Assembly (NCBI GenBank): GCA_009746045.1
Contig: RPFO01000082.1
Span: 2,799,430-2,863,429, forward strand
Length of the DNA: 64,000 nucleotides
Origin: Mesostigma viride
Lineage: Eukaryota > Streptophyta > Mesostigmatophyceae > Mesostigmatales > Mesostigmataceae
Direction: 5' to 3'
Below are positions 11,580 to 29,400 of this stretch, in pieces. The notes under the pieces were generated by a model that worked only from the letters and a program-made list of their open reading frames with translations, was not told the origin of the DNA and did no database searches. The position numbers and the translations under genes are program-made. The stretch's first letter is position 1, and every line of letters begins with the position of its first letter.

Positions 11580-11870
11580 ATGCTTTGCCCATGCAGGGAG
11601 TTTCTCTCGATCTGCTGAGAAGCCATGCCCTAGCTTGCCTTCGTATAGCTCCATGATGATCTTCCCCCCCTATGCCCGCGCCTTTCAGTAGGCGCTAGGA
11701 TAGTCATAGTGGCGTGATGCAGGTGCACTTTGTGCACCCAGAGCAGGTGTAGTTTACACCCTTCCCTTGCAGGAAGTAGCCCATAGTGTATTAAAGCCAT
11801 ATACCCCTTCTCAGGTATTTGTGCTACATATACTCCCAACGGAGTTATGTTTTGATTCAATTCAATTCAA
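11580..11870 (+). mobile_element. Retroposon 3' ends with an ATTCA-repeat tail
   Basis: Two repeat families lie in series. The first (GAGAAGCCATGCCCTAGC, about 11600-11640) is shared with 41660-41700. The second (GTGCACCCAGAGCAGGTG to CGGAGTTATGTT, 11720-11850) is shared with 45960-46100 and, inverted, with 41758-41830. The latter ends in ATTCAATTCAATTCAA, a short-unit tail typical of some non-LTR retroposons. Confidence 0.65.
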
Positions 11871-13070
11871 GTAGACCTGGCAGGCCGGGGCCAAGCCCCC
11901 TATAATTTTGGACTATACAGATCAGAATATACAGTCGATCTTTACTATTCGTACGTCCAGGCATGTAGTTGTCTCACTTAAATTTGGAGACTCCTATTCA
12001 AGTCGAAGATCTGCATGTCTGCTATCCAAAGTCCCGTGCCCGTGCCCGTGGCCTGCGTTGCCCGTGGCCCGTCGCGTCGCCCGCGTGGCTGGCCTGGCCT
12101 GCCCGTGGCCTGTCGACCGTGGCTAGTGGCCCGTTGAAGTTCCTTCCTTCCCTGCGTGGCATGTTGCCCGCGGTGCCCGTGGCTAGTCGATGGTGGGCCG
12201 CAGTGATGCACGCTGGAATTAAATAGGTGGGCCGACCGTGCGCTGGTGGGGGCGCTATAGTGGCTACGCACAGCCCGTCGCCCGCCGCCCGGCCCGTAGG
12301 CGCTGAAATTTGCTTCCGTCGCGAAACGTGCTCATCCGCTGCGCTCCGGAGAGGACTGGCCAGCCGCTGAAGCGGCCGCTCGAGCGCTTCGCTCGCTTGG
12401 CGCTTCGCGCGTACTGTATCTGGGTTTCGTCCGTCGATCCCCTGAACTCGTACGCCCGAACGGCTGATTTTTCAGCCTCGATTCACTGCCTAATTAGGCG
12501 ACAAACGGTCACCAAGTTCTCTTTATAAAGGTGTAAGGACAACCAGCGCATGCCAGAAATATATACATCGAACACTAGAAGGCATTCACAATGGCACCTA
12601 AAAAGCAAAATTGCATGTGTGGCCCGGCCAGGCCACCTGGCCACTGTAGGAATCTTGTGGCGATTCCCTGTTTGACATCACCTCTGTTATGTCAAGTGAG
12701 AGAACATTTCCTGTGCGTAGTTTATCAGGAACTGATGCTACCATCACCCACAATGACCAGTGTTACGTGTACCTATTAAACTCTAGCTAAGGTAGTTATC
12801 CAGGCTGCAGCTACCAAAAGTACACATGATACCGTTTCACACGGATCGCAAACGGCAGTAACTGCCAGTACTTGTACTGCTTCTATCATGCAGATATTCG
12901 GTATTGGTCACGCGGAAGCCTTGATTGCAGCAGCCTGGGCAGTCACGCACAAGTTAAAGACAGACAAGCACATGTACACGCAGGCACGGAGATGCTTTCA
13001 ATGGGTAATGGTTGGGCATAAAATTAGAATCAGATGCAGTGCTTCTGCCAAGGGTTTTTGTCATTCCTCA
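11870..13070. other. Intergenic; GC-rich low-complexity patch, one weak small ORF
   Basis: 12030-12190 is a GCCCGTGGCC-type low-complexity stretch. A TATA-like TTTATAAAGG (12521-12530) precedes an ATG at 12591 (MAPKKQNCMCG...) that stays open for 62 codons or could splice at a CAA|GTGAGAG donor near 12700. No family was recognised, so it is not called a gene. Confidence 0.4.
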
Positions 13071-13073
13071 AAC

Positions 13074-13172
13074 GGTTGACTTTTTGCCACGGCACTTCGT
13101 AAAATGGCTGACTATTTGCCTCGGCAATTCGTCAAACTGGTTGACTATTTGCCTTGGCGCTTCGTCAAACCT
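13074..13172. repeat. Cluster of GGTTGAC / TTCGTCAAAC motifs, left
   Basis: Three spaced copies of a motif pair (ACTTCGT...GGCTGACTATTTGCC and variants) resemble the denser cluster at 14277-14448. The two clusters bracket the decayed gene at 13391-13905. Confidence 0.6.
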
Positions 13173-13390
13173 GGGGGGGGGAGGGGGAAGCTTCTTTATA
13201 GTGAACTTAGCTCACACACGCATGTAATGCATGTGGATAAAGCACAATATCACATGGTCACTGGTTGTTGACAACTGCATAAATTAAAGAATAACAACTA
13301 GTATCAATCACAGCTAGGCCAGAGTCAAGTGTGCATAGCACGAGGCTATTAAACAACCATCACAATCTCCAGATCCGTGGTCGGTTGGGC

Positions 13391-13905
13391 TCATTCGCAC
13401 TTTCCGTTTTCCCACCACTGCTCGCGGTCGGGCCGCTCCTTACTATACTGCTTGTTGTCCTCCTGTCTCTGCCTTTTCGACTTGGGAGCTGGCTTTCTAT
13501 TGCCCTTCTTCTTCCTTGGCTCAGAGCTGCCGCCATCATCGGCCTTGCTCCTTGCTGTCTTGGCCCCCTCCTCGCCAGATTCCTCCTCGCTAGATTCCTC
13601 CTCGCCAGAATTTGAGGCGCTGTCAGATGATGTTGACTGGCCACCATTTTCCTCTTCCTGCGCATTAGACCCATCCTCTTAATTCCTCAAGCTCTACTCT
13701 CTTGCGTTTGTCGCGGCCCTGCCTGCCCTCCTTTTCATCTAAACTGCGGCCTAGGTCGACCATATTTTCTGTTTCTACCGGAACAGTTTCTCCAGCTTCC
13801 TTCTCAAACAGAGCATCTAAGGTGCTAGTCTGGAAACCTGCCAAACCGTTTTTCTTTGAATGTATCTAGCTCGTGCAACACTACCTGAACATCGCCCGCC
13901 GCCAT
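13391..13905 (-). pseudogene. Decayed gene for an acidic/basic low-complexity protein
   Basis: The minus strand shows consistent coding texture in successive frames. It runs from ATG at 13905 (MAAGDVQVVLHELDTFKEK), to NGLAGFQTSTLDALFEKEAG in a second frame, then to a Ser/Glu-rich stretch (SNSGEEESSEEESGEE) and a Lys/Arg-rich tail (EPRKKKGNRKPAPKSKRQR) ending at a TGA at 13391-13393. At least two single-base frameshifts (near 13855 and 13682) break it, unless small introns were missed. No domain was recognised. The charge pattern suggests a nuclear or chromatin-associated protein or a retroelement ORF1; this is inference. Confidence 0.5.
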
Positions 13906-14276
13906 TATCGAAACAATTTCGCATACAATATTTTGTCGCATATGTAGTCGCCAGACGGCTAGATGTCGGAGGTTAATATTAGTTTTTCATGCCCTGGTCC
14001 GCTGGTCCTTGCCTGGTCGGCAGGTCCTTGGTCACTCCTTGCTTAGCTGGTCCTTGCCTTCCTTGTCTCACAAGGTTTTTGTCCAGGCGATTTGAGTTCA
14101 GTACCTCATCAGTACTTCAGTTTTGGTACCCGACTGAACTTGTCCTGAACCGTACTGTCTTTCCAAAACAGCTCTAACTGCAGCGTACCTAGGATTCAGC
14201 TGGCACGGGCTGACGGCCTGACGCCGCGCCGCTGGACCTCAGGTCTGGCCTCTCTATGGGAAAACCTGACTTCCGT

Positions 14277-14448
14277 GGTTGACGAATACCCTAAACATTT
14301 CGTCAAACCGGTTGACGAATTGCGGAACATATTCGTCAATTGGTTGACGAATTGCAGAGTTGGTTGACGAACGTGGTTGACGAATTGCCCGAAATGGTTG
14401 ACTTTCTTACTACTAATTTCGAAATTCGTCAACCAGTTGACGAATTTG
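14277..14448. repeat. Cluster of palindromic GTTGACGAA / TTCGTCAAC motifs, right
   Basis: About nine copies of GGTTGACGAAT in both orientations within 172 bp. Some are fused as near-palindromes (TTCGTCAAACCGGTTGACGAA is split here as TTCGTCAAACC plus GGTTGACGAA). Spacing is 20-35 bp. Confidence 0.75.
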
Positions 14449-14525
14449 TCCCGTTAGCAGAAGCACTGATCAGATGAAAGAAGAACACCCCAATACCCCG
14501 ATACCACCCTTGTCCTAGAGACTAG

Positions 14526-14690
14526 CACCGCCCGCCCGCCCGCGCGCCCGCCCGCCCGCCCGCCCGCCCGCCCCGCCCGCCCGCCCGCCCGCCCGCCCGC
14601 CCGCCCGCCCGCCCGCCCGCCCGCCCGCCCGCCCGCCCGCCCGCCCGCCCGCCCGCCCGCCCGCCCGCCCGCCTGCCTGCCGCTCGCCCG
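14526..14690. repeat. (CCCG)n microsatellite
   Basis: About 40 tetranucleotide units with a few interruptions. It ends in GCCTGCCTGCCG. Strong GC skew; ORFs reading GGRAGGRA repeats are artefacts. Confidence 0.95.
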
Positions 14691-14997
14691 CGTGCGCGCC
14701 CACGGGACCCCCACCAAAATTCATCGCACTAACGAGTCATAAAGTCTTACCAGGGTCCATCCACACACATGTGCCAGCCACGATAACATGGTCTGCACAC
14801 AGTCGCATGGTCTGCAAAAGAGTTGGTCGGAACAGCGAGCAAACTGTGCCAAAGCTCAAAGCTGGCATTTTTTGCACACACCCAAGCGTGCTCTGTGCAC
14901 GCCGTATCCCAGTCCTCATTGTATCCGAGTTGCATAATGGCTCTATTTGGGCGGTATTGCACGCTATCTTCGCTCCTATTGACACATCCTAATCAAA

Positions 14998-15050
14998 CCC
15001 TATTCACACCCTACTCACACCCTACTCACACCCTATTCCTACACAATTTG
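14998..15050. repeat. 11-bp tandem repeat ACCCTAYTCAC x4
   Basis: Four adjacent units of ACCCTACTCAC or ACCCTATTCAC. They resemble telomeric CCCTA only loosely and are not called telomeric. Confidence 0.75.
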
Positions 15051-15208
15051 CACTCCATTGAGGTTACTCATGCTTCTCTCTTTAAAATCCCCACCCACGT
15101 GCCTGTGGGCACCCACCGGCGTGTTGGCCGTGTCCACACAGACACAAAGCCAGTCGCTACAACATGATCGCAAGCCAACCCCAGGGTTGCTTTGCGAAGC
15201 CGTAGTAC

Positions 15209-15436
15209 CCAACCTGCGTAAGCATCAGGATCATCTGGAATTCGTCTAGGCATACCGGCAAGACCTAAAAAATGCATAGGAAAGAAAGTTAAATTTACAC
15301 CAGTGAAAGTGATCCAAAAATGAATTTGACCTAAAGTTTCAGGATATTGACGTCCTGAAATTTTTCCTATCCAATAATTAAGCCCTGCGAACATTGCAAA
15401 CACAGCACCCATTGATAACACGTGATGAAAATGCAG
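15209..15436 (-). pseudogene. cox1: Nuclear copy of mitochondrial cox1 fragment (NUMT)
   Basis: About 76 codons read as cytochrome c oxidase subunit I helix region: [48 protein letters not shown] and [16 protein letters not shown]. The AT-rich codon use contrasts with the GC-rich surroundings. The match begins and ends abruptly, and the residue after IPD (usually Tyr) is Asp. The sequence resembles green-algal and land-plant cox1. It lies about 120 bp beyond the stop of glutathione reductase on the same strand. It is a fragment with no expected function. Confidence 0.88.
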
Positions 15437-15554
15437 CCCCGCCACATCACCCGATTCCACCGCCTCCCCACCCACCCACCCACCTATGTGCCAGGTCCAC
15501 GCACATGACAAAATCATTCGCTATTTGTGCCCCATCCTTCCTATTCAAGGCACC

Positions 15555-24550
<8,996 letters not shown>

Positions 24551-25720
24551 GGACTACTGGGAATGACGCCACAGGTCAGGCAGCCTGAGTCATATCGTTA
24601 TTATCCATAGGTGCGCTTTCCTGCTCCGCCTAATCGCTCCGTTGTAAGGTTGTTAGGACATACCGCATTGGAAGTTTGTTATTATGGGTCAATTTTTGCC
24701 GTATTTGCATTACGAATAACCCTGGATTGTTTGTTGGGGAGCCAGTTAGAGTCCCGGGTTTTTATTATTTAATTAAAACCTTTTGTTTGTTTGTTTGTCC
24801 TGCAGCCGTTCAAGGCACGTGGGTACTTATTTAATTAAATTTCTTTTGTTTGTTTGGTAGATATGGTACACGCCGTCCCCAACCCGGCCCGGCGGCCCCC
24901 CTTTCGGCGGCCACAGGCTATAGTCACTACAGGCTGTAGTCAGTGGAGGTCTCAGGTCAGTGATACCCTATTTAATTGCTCAAGGCCCATAAGTATCGCA
25001 CATGAGTAGTACATCTTACATGTACATCTGTAGACACGCTCAGGCCTCAGCCTCTACAGAGTACCGACCGACGTGCCCTGCCGAGGCAGTAGAGCGTGGA
25101 TTGCTGGATGCAAAAGCGGTTCACTTGGTTCGCGCCTCACCCCGCGCTCGGCCTGAGTCTCGCGGTTTTTTTTCGATTTTCACGATATTTCATGTTCCCC
25201 GCCTGTCCAAGGTATTTTCGAAGGTTTTATGTACTTTTATATAATATACAGTGTTTGTTTGTTTTCTCACAGGGCGACGACCCCGTGCCCACATGAGTTA
25301 ATTAATTAATTTTGTTTGTTTGTTTGTTGAGTCCAGTCCTCAGCCCCCGGAGTTAATTAATTAATTTTCTTTTGTTTTTTTTATGGTTTTCAGCCAGAAC
25401 ATTTTCCAGAAGCTAATTATTTAGTTAGAACTTCCAATGCGGACGGTGTATTTGTGAGAACTCCGAAATTTCCGATGATTTGTTTGGCGTGGGATCAGGG
25501 TGGCATACGAACTGACAGGTCCACACGCCAGAGGGTGGGATCTCTGCTGCCCACGTTGTTGTTGTTGTTGTCGTTGTGTCCCAACTCCCACGCCGCACAT
25601 GGGCAGCAGAGAATCTTCATCTATGCTGCCCATGTGCGGCGTGGGCATTGGGGCAACAATACAGTGTACTGTACTGTACTGTAACAACAACAACAACCCA
25701 GTTCAGCCCTGATCAAGTCA
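24551..25720. other. Divergent intergenic region between GR and glycerate 3-kinase (left part)
   Basis: No gene recognised. It contains four stretches where TTAATTAA is followed within 15 bp by TTTGTTTG repeats (near 24770, 24830, 25300 and 25355), and a (GTT)n tract at 25553-25572. The promoters of both flanking genes must lie in 24551-26418, but no core element can be assigned with confidence. Confidence 0.4.
25587..25645. repeat. Perfect 22-bp hairpin
   Basis: Arms 25587-25608 and 25624-25645 are perfect reverse complements (outer end CCCACGCCGCACATGGGC) with a 15-nt loop. There is no T-run to suggest a terminator, and the context is intergenic. Confidence 0.85.
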
Positions 25721-26161
25721 CAGTCATTCCCGCTTTAAGTTACTATTCTTAACGTTACGTTCCCGCGTTAAGTTACGACGCCAAGTTTTTGGCGGCGTAA
25801 AACTCAGCGCCAACCTTTCCGTTTAAATATCTGGCCGGGAAAATGAACTTCGGGCGACTTCGATGCTGCAGCTGGACCGGGCTTGACGAGAGCTGTCGAT
25901 TGCCGTATAGGTCCGTCAGAGGGCGATAACAACAACAACAACTACTACTACTACTACTACAAGTCTAGAAGGCTGACAACAACAACAACAACAACAGCGC
26001 CGTAAGCGGAACCGCCCACACAACAACAACAACAACAATAGGTCCGTCAGAGGAGGGGGGGTTGGGCTGCTAGCCTAATTCTACCGCTAAGGTTACCTAC
26101 CCGCGTTAAGTTACGACGCCCAGATTTTGGCGGCGATCGTAACTTAACACGGGAATGACTG
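25721..26161. mobile_element. MITE-like element between GR and glycerate 3-kinase
   Basis: The ends read CAGTCATTCCCG on both strands, with about 23 bp of inverted similarity continuing through TTAAGTTAC. A second inverted motif (CGTTAAGTTACGACGCC with GGCGGCG) occurs inside each end. The interior has (AAC)n and (ACT)n tracts and a direct repeat ATAGGTCCGTCAGAGG. No transposase is present. Flanking dinucleotide CA on both sides may be a target duplication, but this is weak. Confidence 0.7.
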
Positions 26162-26418
26162 CAATTATTTCTGGCTTCACCCTGGCTCCACCATGATTCT
26201 ACCGTGGCCCCGCCAAGGCTCCGTTGAGGAAAATGCGCATGCTCAGGAGATGCCACGTTTACGATATTTACCCATGCAGAATATTGGCGCCAATAAATCT
26301 TACCAGCACCCATGGCTAGCCGCTTGGCTATGGCGCCCTAATTTTGCCACTGACAAACATTATGGATCCTAGCTGTTGTGCTGCAAAGCATTCCCGATCG
26401 TTGCTGTAAATATTGCAA

Positions 26419-29400
26419 ATGCAAGCCAGGGGAGCGCTGCATACAGCCTGGTCAGGCCCGATATATCCGCGTGGAGTCTATACGAGTAGTCCAAGCCATC
26501 CTAATGCCGATATACGGCTTACCAATGCAATCGAGCATGCAAAGAGGACTAAAGAGGTAAAATTCACGGTAGTGGGCTGCTATCCTTTAGATGTTGCACC
26601 TGCCAATAGAAAGGCATTCCAGGAACCCGGCCCATTCCGGCTCGCCACACCACGATTGGGGGTATCCCGTGGCCGAAATGTGTTCCGAGGGAATGCGAGG
26701 AAGCAGAACCTTGATCCAGCTGAGCTCGAGAAGCAGGCGCTGATTGCTGATTTCGTGTGCACCAGCCCCATTTTGACACCGGTGGGTTGGCTAATTGTTC
26801 TTGTTGAATCGCCGATTCCATGCAATGCGCTGGAATGCTGTCAGCACTGGGTTCGGAATTTCAGGCAATTAGTGCGTTGTGATGGCCCGCACAAGAACAG
26901 CTCGCTTGAGCATTCTTCGAACTTATCTTCATCCTTCTGTTGGGGTCTTCGGTTGATCAATTTTCCGGTGAAGTGTACAGTACAAAGCATCGCGGCTGGC
27001 CGGTGTGCTGCCCTGGTGCTGACCTGTCATTGGTGCTAATTGCACGCAGGTCTCCTGGACTTAGGGTTGTAAACAAATTTTTCCTAACGCCACACCGCAT
27101 ATTCCTTGTTGCAAAGCGCCGCACTGTCTCTGACACCACACCGTCCAGGCTTGGGCGGGTAGGTTGGACAATGGTAGGGTCCTATGTGGTAGGGTGATAG
27201 GGTGGTAGGGTGCATGGTAGGGGGGATAATTTTAGGGTAGATGGTAGTAGGTTGATAGGGGGGATGATGGATGGTGGTAGCCTGGGTGACTCCCGTGTGA
27301 ATCGTGGCAGGGTGGATGGTGCCGATGAGGCTGGCACTAGCTGATGACAGCATCTGATAGGGGCGCGTCCGTCCCTTCATATCCGAATGCGCTCCGTCCA
27401 TTGGCTCGGGACCGTAGTCATGCTTGTGCACTGGGTCCTGTTCTCGCTTGTGCACTGGGTCCTGTTCTCGCTTGTGTACTGGGTCCTGTTCTCGCTTGTG
27501 CACTGGGTAGATTTTGCGGGGGCGATGCATCACCTTCTGTGGTTGTTGATGTTGTCTAGGGAATCGGATCTGACCACTGTAGGGGTCGCCGTGCAAACTG
27601 ATACCTCCGCTGCCCCTCCCACCACGCCGAACCTCCACCCATCTCTCACCTTCCTTTCCCTCCACCTGCCCGGCCCCATGTTGGTTGGTACATTTGCGAG
27701 GGAGCCAGTGGACGTTTGACATGTGGCGAGGGAGGCAAAGGAGCATGACTGATTGTGTGTGGAAGTGGCGTGCTTGAATGGACTAGGGTTGCCTGTTGGG
27801 TCAAGACTCAAAGACATGATTGGTTAGAATATGGCTCCTTGGAATATGGCTGGTCAAGCTATGCATGAGTAGTTATGGTTGGTAAGGATATGCTTGGTTA
27901 AACCATGGTCGATACTAGACACCCTATACTCTGTATATAGGATATCCTATACATGGCCGATACGCTGGAGGCAATACTGAACACCAAATTCTGCACATGG
28001 CGGATCCCCTGGAGACAGACAGTCCTGAACACCAAACGGGGGGTGGTCCACTGGCTCGTCTGCGAGCGCATGTTCCTGACGCCGGGTGGCGTTGCCTCGT
28101 TGAAATATCCTCCTGGCGAGTGTCTATTAGATTAAGAGCATGAAAATCACGGGACTGCGTCATGTGGGTGCCAATTAAGGAACCTTGTACACTACGAGAG
28201 CTGAGGGGGTCTATTCGATGGGTGTTGCAGACAAGGCTGCCCATTGGTCGGATGAGCCTTTCTCGGGCAGGAAGGGCGGGCAGGGTGGGGGGTGGGGGGG
28301 ATACTTTAATAGTCAGTTGTATAATGTCCGTCATCATCCACCGCACCGTGTCCAATCAAACTGTGCTATGCTGCACCAGTCGAGCACAGATCTGATGTGC
28401 TTTGCCACCCTTATGCTGATGCAATGATGCCACCCCCTCTTTTCCCGCTGTGTCGCCCAAACAGGCCGGCATCACCCCCAGTGAGGTCCGCCGCGAGATA
28501 TTCTCCTGGGACCGCCTGGCCACCACCCTGGCGCAGGCGCTGGGGTACCCGGCCGGCTTCCAGCAGCAGTCGCCGAGCCAGCGCGCGCGCATCTACCACT
28601 TGTACTTGCCGCTGTACATGTGGTGCCAGCGGCAGCTGTGGGCGCACCGGTTGGTGTACGCGAGGGGCGCGGATGCCAGGGGTGGTGCAGCCAGTGGCGG
28701 TAGCAGCGGTGGCAGCGGCGGCGGCAGCGCTGCACAAACAGGATCCACGGGCCCCGATGGCAGCAGCGGCAGGGTTGAGGATGAGGTGGACGCAGGCCCG
28801 CCCCCCCTCGTGGTGAGTGCCCCCCCCTCGTTGCGGGTGCCAGTGTCGCTTGTGCGGGCGCAAGGCTTGCTTGTGGGGCCACATGACATAAAGGAGTCGG
28901 TAGAGATACAGCTACCGTGAAGTGCGCTTCAAAAACACCTGATGCGCGGAAATGAATGCTCATTTGGCCTTCGGCTGTGAATTTGGGGGTGGGGGATCCA
29001 GGCTGATGCGTTTCACTCGTTCATTCCCTTGCAGCTTCGTCGGAAATAGTGGCTAGGACTAAACGGCAGTTTTTCAAGGCCCAGGTTGGGATGCACGCAC
29101 CCCATATTACAATGTTAGCTCGTGAAGGGGGGAGCGGAAATGTGTGCCGTTTCTCGAGAGGGTGGCGGCAGCCCTGAGTTGTGCGATGTTTTGGCAGAGC
29201 CTTTAGGGATGCAAGTGCCATGGGGGCTAGTGAGGGGTACAAGGGAAGGGTTGGCCATGTGGTTCGAAGTGGTGCTCTCTCGTGTGACGGAGCTTGTGGG
29301 GATGCAAGTTGGAGAGGGCGGATGCGGGTGCTGTGGGTGGGCATTCTCCCAGCCCTTCCGTCACGCTGGGTCCCTTCCGTCGCCATCCTCTGCCTGCCTG

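Noticed and set aside
12591..12779. Small Cys-containing ORF with an upstream TATA-like sequence
   Set aside because: Only 62 codons, no recognised domain, and no support for partner exons.
14998..15050. Telomeric CCCTA repeat next to the NUMT
   Set aside because: The period is 11 bp with CAC between CCCTA words; not a known telomere unit.
27160..27310. Interstitial telomere repeat (GGTAGGGT-rich)
   Set aside because: Units are irregular and do not match a fixed telomeric heptamer or octamer.
28397..28963. Overlapping 140-160 aa frames opposite GLYK exon 2
   Set aside because: They are out-of-phase readings of a GC-rich coding exon.
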